From: CAYQUL01 sp964568925
Lineage (GTDB): Bacteria > Patescibacteriota > Microgenomatia > UBA8517
Direction of reading: 5' to 3'
Assembly (NCBI GenBank): GCA_964568925.1
Contig: CAZMSJ010000002.1
Coordinates: 1 to 64,000, forward strand
Length of the DNA: 64,000 nucleotides
The notes below the pieces were generated by a model, which saw only the letters and a program-made list of their open reading frames with translations, was not told where the DNA came from and did not search any database. Of this stretch, positions 33,316 to 43,631 are shown piece by piece. The translations under genes were made by a program, and so were the position numbers. Every line of letters starts with the position of its first letter. Positions within the stretch are counted from its first letter, which is position 1.

Positions 33316-35062
33316 AACTGCACACTCACTACTTAGTACAAAAGGCATATTATTTGCCATTGTTGTTATTGCTTCAATTTTGCGTTTGTTTCATTTATCC
33401 CAAGTACCAGTATCACTCTTCGGAGATGAACTTGATGTCGGATATCATGCCTACTCAATTCTAAAGACAGGTCGTGATTATTCAGGAAACTATATGCCTC
33501 TTCATTTGCAAAGTCTTGCTGAGTGGCGAACGCCTCTATATTTGTATTCAGCCGTTCCAACTGTTGCGATATTTGGCATAAGCCCTCTTGGTGTACGTCT
33601 GCCAGCTGCTTTGTTTGGAATAGCAACTATCCCAATGTTTTATTTGTTAGTATCTGAACTCATCGGAGGAGAAAATGAATCTCGCAAAAGAAAGCTTGGT
33701 TTATTTGCTGCCTTTTTACTTGCTGTTTCCCCGTGGCATATTCAGTACAGTAGAGCCGCTTTTGAAGTGACCCAACTTTTGTTCTTCCTGATCTCTGGAA
33801 TCTATTTGTTTATCAGATCATTACGAACCAAAGGCTCTCTTTTGTGGCTTTCAGGCATATCCTTTGGATTAATGCCATGGGTGTATAGCACAGCAAAAAT
33901 GTTTACTCCTTTCTTTTTTGTTGTTTTAGGTTTGGTTTATCTAAAGGAAATTTTCGCTCTTCCCAAAAAGACACTCCTCATCGGATTACTTGCTGCAGGT
34001 CTAGTCTTAACTCCAATTACGTGGAGTACGTTGTTTGGAGGAGGAACCCAGAGATTTAATTACATAAGTATCTTCTCTGATCCAACCGTTGAGCCTGAAA
34101 TTGGGACGGCTCGTGGAAATGATGCACATAATCGTGGTGAGACTGGAACAGGATTAAACCCTACTCCAATTGATAAAATGTTTCATAATAAGTTCACCTA
34201 TTGGGGTGAATCACTTCTGCAACACTCTTTCATGCCGTTTTCGACAGAATTTCTATTTTTGACTGGCGATCCAAATCCTCGTCATTCAATCGAGGGTATG
34301 GGTGAGTTTTACAAATTTGAGATAATAGGTTTACTTGCAGGTTTAGCCTTCTTTATTGCAAAATCCGAGCAGCGAAAAAGCAAAATCTTCATTGCTCTGT
34401 GGATTATTCTTGGTGTATTTCCATCAAGTCTCACACGCGATGGGGGAAACCATGCAACTCGATTAATACTTATTTTACCGCCACTCGTATTTCTTGTTGC
34501 ATATGGATTTATGTATCTTCTTAATAACGTTAAATCGATATTTAAGCGTCCTCTGGTGGTTTTATACGTCATTGTTTTCGCGTTATCTTTTGTTTCGTAC
34601 CAACATTTATATTGGGTCCATAATCCTTCACAGTCAGAACGTTGGTGGCACTATGGATGGGGACCGGCTATTACTGAAGTAAAACAAATTCAATCTCAGT
34701 ATGACAATGTTGTTATCACAAGCGCGGATGAACCACCTTGGATATTTTTCGCAGGTTGGTATGAATACGATCCAGTATTGTGGCATCAAGGATATCCAAT
34801 GAAGAAGCATCAGTTATCTGGTTTTGGAGAAGTAAGTTATATGGGTAAGTTTTCATTTGGTAGCTTTGAAGGTAAAAAGGGACTCTACGATTGGGGAAAG
34901 ATACTGGATAGTAAAACCTTGTATTTAGCTTCGGCAAAAGAGGTGAACGTTAACCTTATTGCTGAGCCAGAACGTACACCTAAAGATATTAAACTTATTA
35001 AGTCTTTTGCATATCCTTCAGGAGAACCTGCTTTTTACTTATTCACCGGTATCTCTCGATGA
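33302..35062 (+). CDS. GT-C (PMT_2-like), AYSILKTGRD subfamily
   Basis: 586 aa, about twelve helices. The first loop reads FGDELDVGYHAYSILKTGRD (40-59), with catalytic Asp42-Glu43. A second block is VSPWHIQYSRAAFE near 144-157. The outer C-terminal part (about 440-585) is soluble. The ATG at 33302 is preferred over the TTG at 33290. It is the first of six paralogues sharing the AYSILKTGRD signature, and the least typical after it (the DEYG motif is replaced by YSG). Confidence 0.83.
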   Translation: MAPTKTAHSLLSTKGILFAIVVIASILRLFHLSQVPVSLFGDELDVGYHAYSILKTGRDYSGNYMPLHLQSLAEWRTPLYLYSAVPTVAIFGISPLGVRLPAALFGIATIPMFYLLVSELIGGENESRKRKLGLFAAFLLAVSPWHIQYSRAAFEVTQLLFFLISGIYLFIRSLRTKGSLLWLSGISFGLMPWVYSTAKMFTPFFFVVLGLVYLKEIFALPKKTLLIGLLAAGLVLTPITWSTLFGGGTQRFNYISIFSDPTVEPEIGTARGNDAHNRGETGTGLNPTPIDKMFHNKFTYWGESLLQHSFMPFSTEFLFLTGDPNPRHSIEGMGEFYKFEIIGLLAGLAFFIAKSEQRKSKIFIALWIILGVFPSSLTRDGGNHATRLILILPPLVFLVAYGFMYLLNNVKSIFKRPLVVLYVIVFALSFVSYQHLYWVHNPSQSERWWHYGWGPAITEVKQIQSQYDNVVITSADEPPWIFFAGWYEYDPVLWHQGYPMKKHQLSGFGEVSYMGKFSFGSFEGKKGLYDWGKILDSKTLYLASAKEVNVNLIAEPERTPKDIKLIKSFAYPSGEPAFYLFTGISR

Positions 35063-35748
35063 AACTCATTCATTTTGTATTGATATTTTTAGTCCCCTGG
35101 TCTCTTGTTTTAATTCCAAACATTACAGTATTCGCACTCGTTTTTCTTGTGGTATATATTTCAATTTTTCATGAGAAGAAACGGGGACTACTATTCTTTT
35201 CAATTATCTTTTTGTGTGTTGTCCAACTAATTCACCTTGAAAAGGAACCACTTATCGAGAAGAGCCCAAGTAATGATATTGAAATAAAAAATAATTTGGC
35301 TGCATATCCACCACTTCGGGTCCCAATTGCGTATTGGTTTGAACAAAAAACTATTACACAAGAAGTGTATGCACTGACAAAGCGAGGCAGTATTGTTTTA
35401 AGTCCATCTCTCTATTTCTTTTCTAACCACCCACGAGAGCGGTCCGGTTTTCGAGAATTTGAAAAGTTTCAATATGTTCTCCTTCCGTTTTTTGTCATTG
35501 GTCTTTTGAGTAGACTGCGTGACAAAACATATCTTCAATTAGGCTTACTATTTTCATTACCTTTTCTTTTACTTACTTTTTATGGAAGTAGAGGAGAATT
35601 AGGTCCGTTTGCAATGTTTCCGTTCTTAGCTGTAAGTATCTACCATGGTTTGGAATTTACTTTTAAGAATCACAAGAAAGCATTCTTTTTATTTATGATG
35701 ATTTTTGTCTTTGTTTCAATACAAACATATGCGTACACGATTTACTAA
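35059..35748 (+). CDS. Half-size GT-C-like membrane protein
   Basis: 229 aa with about five helices. It lacks the N-terminal catalytic loop (no DE, no AYSILKTG block) but from about residue 105 matches the second half of its GT-C neighbours: LSPSLYFFS aligns with the YFSPxxLFxEG segment of 38720 and 41973, followed by a helix and FFVIGLL, then a Leu/Pro-rich helix. It is either a decayed or truncated paralogue or a separate small partner protein. It is in frame, intact and overlaps both neighbours (ATGA before; 20 nt after), which argues against recent decay. Confidence 0.65.
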   Translation: MKLIHFVLIFLVPWSLVLIPNITVFALVFLVVYISIFHEKKRGLLFFSIIFLCVVQLIHLEKEPLIEKSPSNDIEIKNNLAAYPPLRVPIAYWFEQKTITQEVYALTKRGSIVLSPSLYFFSNHPRERSGFREFEKFQYVLLPFFVIGLLSRLRDKTYLQLGLLFSLPFLLLTFYGSRGELGPFAMFPFLAVSIYHGLEFTFKNHKKAFFLFMMIFVFVSIQTYAYTIY

Positions 35749-37423
35749 AACTCTACTAATTCAATTGGCCTTTCTTCTTGTTTTAGGAAGTATCATCTTC
35801 TTTATCAAGTTATCTTCTATTCCTTCTGGCGTATATATTGACGAAACATTACCTGCCTACAGTGCATATTCAATTTTAAAAACAGGAAGAGACGAGTACG
35901 GAAAAGTCTTTCCACTGGTGTTTCGGTTTTATGGATCATACAATCCGCCTCTCTTTATTTATCTAACCGTTGTGTCTGAGGTAGTCTTTGGGTTAACAAC
36001 CTTTGCTGTGAGGTTCCCTTCGGCCTTAGCAGGTATGCTGTCAGTTTTTCCTATCTTCTTTCTTTTGAAAGAAAAGCAAATTGCAGGACAAAAACATACG
36101 GCTTTTATTTCTTCTCTTTTATTCCTGTTTACTCCGTGGATTATCCTCCACAGTCGTGTTGGCTATGAAGTAAGCCTTGGGTTCCTTCTCTTCTCAATTG
36201 GAACGTATTTTTCATTCCGAGGCTTAACTCATCCTCGTTTTCTAAAGTATGCGATGTTGTTTTTGTCATTATCTACATATGCAGCATACGCTGAACGCTT
36301 TATTGTCCCAATGTTTATTGTTTTCTTTATCCTTTTTTTTAAGAAAACGGTAATACAGAAAGGGCATATGAAGGATTTGCTTATTACGATTGGTATTGGT
36401 TTGGTTACACAAATCCCCAACCTCTGGCTCCTAACAACTCCAGCCTTCTTTCCGAAGCAAAATCTTGTAGGTAGCGGAATCGTCCTTTCCTCAGCAGAGA
36501 AGATTTCTCATTTTTTGCCTTATCCTCTCAGCTTTACGTTGGCGTTTATACGTGAATTTCTGTCTCAGTATGTTACATATTTTTCTCCACAGTCATTGTT
36601 CTTCCTTCCTGATCCAGATCTCCAGCGTTCGATTCCATATCTTTCAGTTTTTTATAGTTGGATGATTGTACCTTTCTGTATTGGAGTGTATGTATTGTTC
36701 AAAAACAGAGATACGATTTGGGCACGTTTTATAATCCTTCTTGCATTGATTACTCCAATCCCTGCAGCACTCACCCTTGATCCATTTTCTACACATCGAG
36801 CTCTTCCTCATTTATTACCATTGTTTCTCATTATTTCATTGGGAATTGACCGAGTTTTAGTTTTGTTTCACAAAAGGCAGAAAACACTTGTATTTGTTTG
36901 TTTGTCCCTTTTTACCATTTCCTTACTTTTCCTTTGGAGAAGTTACTTTATTTTATTACCCTATACTCGAGCACAATATTGGGGATATGGACATGAACAA
37001 TTAGCAATATATATCGTGAATCATCCACAGGATCATTTTGTAATCGATCAAACACGAATCAAACCTGTATACAGTCAGTTAGCTTTCTATATGAAAACCG
37101 AGCCACGAGATTTTCAAAAGACAATTGATCCATTTGTACTCGAAAACTATTACAAAAACACGCCGTTTGATGGGCACTTTACCTTTGGAAATATTGATAC
37201 TCGAGGAATTGTTTGGGAAACAGATATTTACGAGGAACAAGTGCTTGTAGGTGATCCTCTTACGATTTCAACCAAGCAAGCTGAAGAGCATAGCCTTACG
37301 AAAGTATTTGAATTTACTGATCACTTAAATACCAGTGTATTTGTTGGATATAAAACAAATCCTACAAAAAAATGTAGAATAAGTAATTATGCGAGTGAAA
37401 AATGTTCTATCTATAAAAACTAG
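35729..37423 (+). CDS. GT-C (PMT_2-like), AYSILKTGRDEYG subfamily
   Basis: 564 aa, about twelve helices. YIDETLPAYSAYSILKTGRD (36-55) carries Asp38-Glu39. The second block reads TPWIILHSRVGYE instead of SPWHI. The ATG at 35729 is chosen, and the in-frame TTG at 35705 rejected. The first helix lies upstream of the DE loop as expected. It overlaps the half-size protein gene by 20 nt and the Gpi18-like gene by 35 nt. Confidence 0.82.
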   Translation: MRTRFTKTLLIQLAFLLVLGSIIFFIKLSSIPSGVYIDETLPAYSAYSILKTGRDEYGKVFPLVFRFYGSYNPPLFIYLTVVSEVVFGLTTFAVRFPSALAGMLSVFPIFFLLKEKQIAGQKHTAFISSLLFLFTPWIILHSRVGYEVSLGFLLFSIGTYFSFRGLTHPRFLKYAMLFLSLSTYAAYAERFIVPMFIVFFILFFKKTVIQKGHMKDLLITIGIGLVTQIPNLWLLTTPAFFPKQNLVGSGIVLSSAEKISHFLPYPLSFTLAFIREFLSQYVTYFSPQSLFFLPDPDLQRSIPYLSVFYSWMIVPFCIGVYVLFKNRDTIWARFIILLALITPIPAALTLDPFSTHRALPHLLPLFLIISLGIDRVLVLFHKRQKTLVFVCLSLFTISLLFLWRSYFILLPYTRAQYWGYGHEQLAIYIVNHPQDHFVIDQTRIKPVYSQLAFYMKTEPRDFQKTIDPFVLENYYKNTPFDGHFTFGNIDTRGIVWETDIYEEQVLVGDPLTISTKQAEEHSLTKVFEFTDHLNTSVFVGYKTNPTKKCRISNYASEKCSIYKN

Positions 37424-38663
37424 TTTAGTAGTTCTCTTTTTGATTGGATTCGTGTTTCGTGTCTTTCTTTTTGCAATTGCAAGACATGGGGACATAAATA
37501 ACAATATTTCCTGGGGAGAAGAGCTTTTAATGCGTGGGCCAATTAACTTCTATGAAGGGCTCTCCTGGACTTTTTCTGCACCTAACCAACCACCGTTGTA
37601 TTTATATCTCTTTGGCATTGTGGCGCTGGTTATCACAAGTATTACTTCACTCATTACGTACTTAAACGGACATGTCGGAGTATTTCCTTCATCTCTTGTT
37701 TGGTGGTGGAGTACGAATGGTGAATTGCTTATGGCGAAGATACCAAGCATATTGGCTGACCTTGGGATTGCATTCATTTTATATCGTTTTTTTGAGGACA
37801 AGAGAAAGGGACTTCTAGCTGCTTTCTTGTGGATTGTTAACCCTGTTGTTTGGTACAACTCATCTATTTGGGGTGGAACTGATTCAATCGTTAATTTGTT
37901 TGGTTTATTATCTTTCTATTTTCTTTTTAAGAAAAACATTACAAAGAGTTCCGCATTTATAGTAATAAGTATTCTTTTCAAAGGATCACTCGCGCTCTTT
38001 ATTCCACTTTGGTTCATTGTTGTTTTCTATCAGAAATACAAGATCAGGCAACTCTTTTTGGCGGTAGCTCTCATGGGACTTATCACAATTCTTGTTTCTT
38101 ACCCATTTCATCCTTCCCTTGATTTGCCTGTGTGGCTTTATAATTTGTATACTCAGCGCTTTTTCCCTGGTGAGATCGGTAGCTTGACCGCTAATGCGTT
38201 CAATTTCTGGTGGATTGTTGATCCAGGTAAAACACTTGATTCTATTACGTATTTTGGACTCTCAGCCAGGAATTGGGGTTTTGCAGCACTTGTGAGTGGA
38301 TATGTGATTATTCTTTCAAAAATAAAGAAGCATTTAGATGTTTTTCAGATTGTGTTTGCTATATCTATTCTTGCCATTATTTCGTTCCTGTTTATGACTC
38401 GTATTCATGAGCGTTACCTCTATCCGATGTTCCCATACCTAACGATATATTCAGTTCAACGAAAATGGGCTCGACTACCTCTTGCAGTTTTTAGTTTAAT
38501 TAACCTTGCAAATTTATATCATCTCTTTTGGGCACCAGGAATAGATACGCTAAAAGCTTTGTACTTAAATTCGAATTTTGCACTTAATCTGTCAGTTATT
38601 TCAATTCTAGTCTTTGTTGTTTTATTCATTGGTTTTCTTACAATGAAGCCAAGTAAAAAATAG
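37389..38663 (+). CDS. Gpi18-like GT-C mannosyltransferase
   Basis: 424 aa, about ten helices. The first loop has RHGDINNN (32-39), with Asp35 as likely base, and APNQPPLYLY (64-73). Middle and late motifs are WNGGxDSI-like WGGTDSI (near 156-162) and TRIHERYLYP (near 330-339), the last diagnostic of the COG5542/Gpi18 group. In eukaryotes relatives add mannose in GPI-anchor assembly; in bacteria the acceptor is unknown and no GPI anchor is implied. Ends a long coupled run; the next unit has its own promoter. Confidence 0.83.
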   Translation: MRVKNVLSIKTSLVVLFLIGFVFRVFLFAIARHGDINNNISWGEELLMRGPINFYEGLSWTFSAPNQPPLYLYLFGIVALVITSITSLITYLNGHVGVFPSSLVWWWSTNGELLMAKIPSILADLGIAFILYRFFEDKRKGLLAAFLWIVNPVVWYNSSIWGGTDSIVNLFGLLSFYFLFKKNITKSSAFIVISILFKGSLALFIPLWFIVVFYQKYKIRQLFLAVALMGLITILVSYPFHPSLDLPVWLYNLYTQRFFPGEIGSLTANAFNFWWIVDPGKTLDSITYFGLSARNWGFAALVSGYVIILSKIKKHLDVFQIVFAISILAIISFLFMTRIHERYLYPMFPYLTIYSVQRKWARLPLAVFSLINLANLYHLFWAPGIDTLKALYLNSNFALNLSVISILVFVVLFIGFLTMKPSKK

Positions 38664-38707
38664 TCGTTGATCAATTGTTGTAAGTAACTTTTTCACCTAA
38701 AAGACGC

Positions 38708-38713
38708 TATACT
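38708..38713 (+). promoter_or_regulatory. -10 element of the GT-C array at 38.7 kb, leaderless
   Basis: TATACT, 6 nt before the ATG at 38720. No -35 at 17 bp. An 8-bp palindrome TTGATCAA (38667-38674) lies about 40 bp upstream. No Shine-Dalgarno site. Confidence 0.65.
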
Positions 38714-38719
38714 ATCTTC

Positions 38720-40330
38720 ATGAACAAGTGGATTGTCTTAAGCATATTTGTCATAGCTTTTATGCTACGAGTTATTAATCTTGGTGGTTCACCCGCAGGA
38801 TTTACGCCAGACGAGGCTTCATTCGGGTATGACGCCTATTCAATAATTAAAACTGGTCGTGACCAATGGGGAATGTCACTTCCACTTACCTTTAAATCAT
38901 TTGGAGATTTCAAGCTTCCAGTTTATACCTACCTTACTATTCCTAGTGTTTTCATTTTTGGTCTAAATGAATTTGCGGTACGTGTCCCGAATGCACTTCT
39001 CGGAGTTGCAGCAGTTATTGCCACCTATTTTGTAACGCGAGAATTGTTTGGAAAGCGAGATAATCGAATAGCTATTCTCGCAACACTTTTTATGGCTGTG
39101 TCTCCATGGCATATTGCACTATCTCGTGGTGCATTTGAGGCTAATTTAACCACGTTCTTTTTAACTGCAGGCATATACTTTTTCCTTGCTGCTCGTGCCA
39201 GACAATCTTTACTGTCAGTCGCAATGTTATTTTTTGGTTTAAACTTGTTTACCTATCACTCAGCCCGACTCGTAACTCCACTTGTTGTTATGTCTCTGTT
39301 GTGGTTATACCGTGCAGACTTTCCACGTACAAAAAAATATTCATTGGCGAGTGCTATCTTTCTTTTGTTTTTCATAACCGCGGCGTTTAGTGTTGTAAGC
39401 GGATCTGCAGGTAGAGCTGCTACTTCTACTGTTTTTTCTCAGAATCTTGGGTCAGGAGTTGTGAGAGCCCATGTTGTGAACTCTGGTCTTCCGAGTATCG
39501 TTGCCCGAGCTATCTACAACGAACCAAGTTTCAAGATCGTTAAAGTTGTTTCTCAGTATGTAACGTACTTTTCTCCACAATTTCTTTTGTTTGAAGGACC
39601 ACATGAGGTCACGTATGGAATGGTACCTGGTATGGGTGTTTTGTCTATCATTGAATTTGTAGGTTTGTTTGGTCTTTTACTCATAAAAAACAAAGAGAAG
39701 TCTATTAGTTTATTAGCTGTATGGATCATCGTTGGGGCTCTCCCTGCTGCAATTTCAATTGGTCCAGGACACGCGGCTAACCGTGCTGCAATTTTAATGC
39801 CTGCAGTTCAAATACTTGCAGCCTACGGATGTTATTTAATTCTTACCAGTAAAAAATCATATGAAAAAATCTTTTTACCGATTGTTGGGTTTGCCATGCT
39901 TATTGGTGTAATTACTTTTAGCCGTTTCTATTATGAGCAAAAAACAGTTGCTAATTATGGAATGATGTATGGAATGAACGAATTGTATTCATTTCTTCAG
40001 GAGTATCCGACAAAAAGAATTATATTAAGTCGTTCTCTCTCAGAGGCACACATCTATGCGGCATTCTATGACCCAATCGATCCTTCGCTCTTTCAGCAGG
40101 CAACCAAAAATTGGGATTTTGAGTCAAAAGGACTTTCTTGGGTTGACCAGCAGGAAGGCTATTTCGTAGGAAGATATAAAATCAATTCAATCGACAAAAT
40201 TAGAGACTTTAATTACAAAGATACCTTTGTAATTGGTAAACCAGAAGAGATGCCTGAAAACGCACGAATAGTAAAGACTATTATGTCTCCTGCCGCAAGT
40301 ACTTTGTGGGTTGTAGCCGAAAGACCATGA
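38720..40330 (+). CDS. GT-C (PMT_2-like), AYSIIKTGRD subfamily
   Basis: 536 aa, about twelve helices. TPDEASFGYDAYSIIKTGRD (29-48) holds Asp31-Glu32, then SFGDFK and FGLNEFAVRVP. The second block is VSPWHIALSRGAFE near 131-144, and YFSPQFLLFEG in the later outer loop. With 41973, 43618 and 45285 it forms an array interrupted only by the PTPS-related gene. It probably transfers a sugar from a polyprenyl phosphate. Confidence 0.85.
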   Translation: MNKWIVLSIFVIAFMLRVINLGGSPAGFTPDEASFGYDAYSIIKTGRDQWGMSLPLTFKSFGDFKLPVYTYLTIPSVFIFGLNEFAVRVPNALLGVAAVIATYFVTRELFGKRDNRIAILATLFMAVSPWHIALSRGAFEANLTTFFLTAGIYFFLAARARQSLLSVAMLFFGLNLFTYHSARLVTPLVVMSLLWLYRADFPRTKKYSLASAIFLLFFITAAFSVVSGSAGRAATSTVFSQNLGSGVVRAHVVNSGLPSIVARAIYNEPSFKIVKVVSQYVTYFSPQFLLFEGPHEVTYGMVPGMGVLSIIEFVGLFGLLLIKNKEKSISLLAVWIIVGALPAAISIGPGHAANRAAILMPAVQILAAYGCYLILTSKKSYEKIFLPIVGFAMLIGVITFSRFYYEQKTVANYGMMYGMNELYSFLQEYPTKRIILSRSLSEAHIYAAFYDPIDPSLFQQATKNWDFESKGLSWVDQQEGYFVGRYKINSIDKIRDFNYKDTFVIGKPEEMPENARIVKTIMSPAASTLWVVAERP

Positions 40331-41976
40331 AACACCTATTAACCAAAAACGGCTTTGCAAAGTGGATACTTCTTGTCATTGTGCTATCAATACCAACATT
40401 CGTTCGTATGCTTCAACCTGGTATATATTCTATGCAAGACTTCCCGTACTTTCGTGTTGTTGAATACTCTCGTTGTTTCCAAATTGGTGAATTTCCTTGT
40501 AGGTGGGCACAGGACTCAGGTCTTGGTTATGGTGAACCAGTATTTAATTTTTATTCACACGTACCGTTTTTGCTCGGTGCTTTACTAACAAATGTTATAT
40601 CTTCAAGTGTTACCTCTCTTAAAATTGTGTTTGCCCTTTCCTTAGTTGGGTCTGCAATTGCGATGTTTTTCCTCTCTCGTGAAGTCTGGAAAAATAACTA
40701 TTCAGCACTTGTTTCAAGTGTCTTGTATTTATATGCACCATATCGGGCAGTGAACGTATGGGTTCGTGGTGCTCTTCCTGAGTCTTTTGCATTTATATTC
40801 TTCCCACTAATCATTTATTTCTTTGAAAGATATAGTAAGACGAAGAGAGTTCGATGGTTGGCGGCCTTCACTATTTCACTGTCACTTCTTATCCTTACAC
40901 ATAATTTGTCAGTTCTGATGTTTGGACCAGTTTTATTGGTTTGGTGTATGTTTAGAGCATTTTTAAGTAAAAGTGTTAAAACGCTGGTTCCTGTTTTTCT
41001 TTCAATCTGCCTCTCTCTTGGTTTAAGTGCCTTTTATCTTTTGCCAACAGTACTTGAGTCTCAGTACGTTCGATTAGCAACAACTACGGTAGGGTATTTT
41101 GATTTCCGAGCACATTTCATTACCTTGAATCAAATATTTATATCTCGTTTTTGGGGGTATGGGGGATCAACGTGGGGTGATGGAGATGGCTTAAGTTTGT
41201 CTTTTGGACAAGCGCAAGGATTTTTCCTTTTTATAACCATTGCCGTTTCTATCTATACTTTTTTTAAAAGCAAACAAAAGCAACAATCTGCTACAGCACT
41301 TATTCTTTCTTTCCTCACAGTTCTTTTTCTTCTCCTAACTCACAACAAAACCGCATTTATCTGGGAAGCGTTTTCTCCAGTTATGAAATATATTCAGTTT
41401 CCATGGCGTTTCCTTGGTGTATCTCTGTTTTGTTTGTCGTTGTCTTCAGGATATGTTATCTCCGTCCTTAACAAAAAATTTGTTACGGTCGTGACTGTTA
41501 TTCTTGTGACTATTACATTGTTACTAAACACACCGTACTTTAAAGAAGACCTTTGGTTTAATCAAACTGACCGTGAGCTTCAAAGTGGAGAGCTGTGGGT
41601 GGAACAATCTCGTGCATCAATAGGTGATTATTGGCCTACTTACGGTCCAATTCCAACTACTGCTTCAGGACGCTTCACTATGAATAATCAACTTGTTAGT
41701 GGTTCAATCATCCCAGTAACAAGTGCTCCTCAGTATATTGAGCTGCCAATTGCGTATTTTCCAGGATGGTCAGTTTTTCAAGATAATGATGTCGTCGAAA
41801 CACAGGCAACGAAAGACGGACTTATTTCCTTTACTGCAAATTCAGTAGGTAATTATCAGATTCGTTTTACAAACACTCCTGTTCGAGAATGGGGAAATGG
41901 GATCTCTGTATTTTCTCTCATGGTACTTTTATGTGTATTTAAATATTATTCATTTAAAGAAAAGCAGATATCATGA
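40327..41976 (+). CDS. PTPS-related polytopic membrane protein (GT-C-like)
   Basis: 549 aa from the ATG at 40327 (ATGA overlap; the longer start at 40306 is inside the previous gene). The outer loop has SMQDFPYFRV (35-44), then CRWAQDSGLGYGEPVFNFYS (58-77), the same layout as 16605. It differs in that the MHDD of 16605 is MQD here, so only one Asp is left at the second position. Ends with a soluble beta domain (about 440-525) and one helix. Confidence 0.77.
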   Translation: MKHLLTKNGFAKWILLVIVLSIPTFVRMLQPGIYSMQDFPYFRVVEYSRCFQIGEFPCRWAQDSGLGYGEPVFNFYSHVPFLLGALLTNVISSSVTSLKIVFALSLVGSAIAMFFLSREVWKNNYSALVSSVLYLYAPYRAVNVWVRGALPESFAFIFFPLIIYFFERYSKTKRVRWLAAFTISLSLLILTHNLSVLMFGPVLLVWCMFRAFLSKSVKTLVPVFLSICLSLGLSAFYLLPTVLESQYVRLATTTVGYFDFRAHFITLNQIFISRFWGYGGSTWGDGDGLSLSFGQAQGFFLFITIAVSIYTFFKSKQKQQSATALILSFLTVLFLLLTHNKTAFIWEAFSPVMKYIQFPWRFLGVSLFCLSLSSGYVISVLNKKFVTVVTVILVTITLLLNTPYFKEDLWFNQTDRELQSGELWVEQSRASIGDYWPTYGPIPTTASGRFTMNNQLVSGSIIPVTSAPQYIELPIAYFPGWSVFQDNDVVETQATKDGLISFTANSVGNYQIRFTNTPVREWGNGISVFSLMVLLCVFKYYSFKEKQIS

Positions 41977-43631
41977 AATTCATAAAGAAGAACATTCTCC
42001 TAATAAGTATTGTTATCTTTGCTTTTATACTCCGTTTTTTTAATCTTTCTTCCTTTCCACCATCCTTAAATTGGGATGAAATATCCCATGGTTATAATGC
42101 CTATTCAATACTTAAGACTGGAACTGACGAATGGGGAGCTTTACCAATCGGCAATTTTAGAGCGTACGGTGACTATCCACTGACCGCTAATTTATATCTG
42201 ACGGTACCCTTTGTTGCACTATTTGGGTTAACAGAGTTTGCCATCAGATTTCCACATGTGTTATTGGGGGTAGGAACGGTGATTGCTACTTACTTTTTAG
42301 CCAAAGGCGTAACAAAAAGAAAAGATATTGCTCTTTTATCCTCGTTTCTTATCGCGGTTGATCCCTGGACATTCTTTACCAGCAGATTTGTATTACAAAG
42401 TAATATTTCTATCTTTTTATTAGTAAGTGCCTTTGCCTGCTTTTTCAATCGAGATAAGTATCCAAAACTGCTTACCTTGGCCACAGTGTTGTTTGGTATG
42501 AGTCTTTTTGCGTATCACACAACTCGTATTGTGACGCCATTGGTTATGCTTCTTCTTTTACTTGTTTACCGAAGGTCTGTTATTACAAAGTCTACCGTGA
42601 TACTTACGATTCTGTTTGCGGCCGCCCTGGGTGTAATTCTTCTTCAGTCTTCATCTCGTGCTAGAGCAAATGAAGTGTTCCTCTTGAATCCAGGGGTTGT
42701 TGCTCAAATAGAAAGTCAAAGAAATGAGTCAAGCTGGTCTCCTCTTGTCTCAAAGATCATATATAACCGACCTGTTTATTTATTGACTCATACTGCAAAA
42801 AATTACATCGAATACTTCAGTCCAACATATCTTTTTATTGAAGGTGGAACTCAATATCAGTTTAGCGTACCTCACCATGGTCTTATGTATGTGGTATGGT
42901 TACCGTTTTTTTACATTGGTCTTTTCACAATAGTGAAACGTGCGTCAAAAAAAGATACTATTTCTCTCGTTCTCTTAGGGTGGCTGTTAATAGCGCCGAT
43001 TCCAGCAAGTATTACAGTTGAGAGATTTGCAGTCTTACGAGCAACCTCACTTCTTCCTCTGCCAGAACTGTTTTCTGCAATCGGTATATTTGCTTTTTGT
43101 GAACTTGTCCTAAAAAGTAAACGTCATGCGATTCGTTTAATTTCAATTGTGATCGTAATAACACTGCTTTTATTAGCCAGATACCTTACTATCTATACAA
43201 CGACGTATACAAAAGACTACTCTTGGGCGTGGCAGTATGGATACAAACAAGCTGTTATTTTTTCACAAGAAAATTATTCTCGTTTTGACAAGATTATCGT
43301 TACCAAAAAATATGGAGAACCACACGAATTTTTCCTGTTCTACGGTAAGATCGATCCGATGACGTACAAAACAAGTAAGACACTCAATAGATTTACTCAG
43401 TCAAACTGGTGGTGGGTAGATAGCTTTGAAAAATATGTCTTTATAAATGACTGGCAAATTCCCAAACAAGGAGATACATTTGTAACAGAAAGTAAGCAGT
43501 TAACTGACTGTACATCTCAACGCTGTTTATTAATCACAACACCTGGAAATGCACCAAGTAAGTGGAGCAAAATAAAAACGATATACTTTTTAGATATGAA
43601 GCCTGCATTTGAACTATATGAAAATAACTAA
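41973..43631 (+). CDS. GT-C (PMT_2-like), AYSILKTGTDEWG member
   Basis: 552 aa, about twelve helices. NWDEISHGYNAYSILKTG (33-50), with Asp35-Glu36, then TDEWG. The SPWHI block is VDPWTFFTSRFVLQS, a clear change from its sisters, and the following YGDYPLTANLY replaces the SFGDYKPGLYVY seen in 43618. These changes in two substrate-side loops suggest a different sugar or acceptor (inference). ATGA overlap with the preceding gene; 14-nt overlap with the next. Confidence 0.83.
   Translation: MKFIKKNILLISIVIFAFILRFFNLSSFPPSLNWDEISHGYNAYSILKTGTDEWGALPIGNFRAYGDYPLTANLYLTVPFVALFGLTEFAIRFPHVLLGVGTVIATYFLAKGVTKRKDIALLSSFLIAVDPWTFFTSRFVLQSNISIFLLVSAFACFFNRDKYPKLLTLATVLFGMSLFAYHTTRIVTPLVMLLLLLVYRRSVITKSTVILTILFAAALGVILLQSSSRARANEVFLLNPGVVAQIESQRNESSWSPLVSKIIYNRPVYLLTHTAKNYIEYFSPTYLFIEGGTQYQFSVPHHGLMYVVWLPFFYIGLFTIVKRASKKDTISLVLLGWLLIAPIPASITVERFAVLRATSLLPLPELFSAIGIFAFCELVLKSKRHAIRLISIVIVITLLLLARYLTIYTTTYTKDYSWAWQYGYKQAVIFSQENYSRFDKIIVTKKYGEPHEFFLFYGKIDPMTYKTSKTLNRFTQSNWWWVDSFEKYVFINDWQIPKQGDTFVTESKQLTDCTSQRCLLITTPGNAPSKWSKIKTIYFLDMKPAFELYENN

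Noticed and set aside
37389..38663. GPI-anchor synthesis from the Gpi18-like and PIG-V-like genes
   Set aside because: No inositol-lipid or GPI transamidase genes are present; the resemblance is only at the level of the GT-C fold and donor type.
38667..38674. Palindrome TTGATCAA upstream of the 38720 promoter as an operator
   Set aside because: Eight bases of AT-rich palindrome are expected by chance, and it is not repeated at other promoters in the window.
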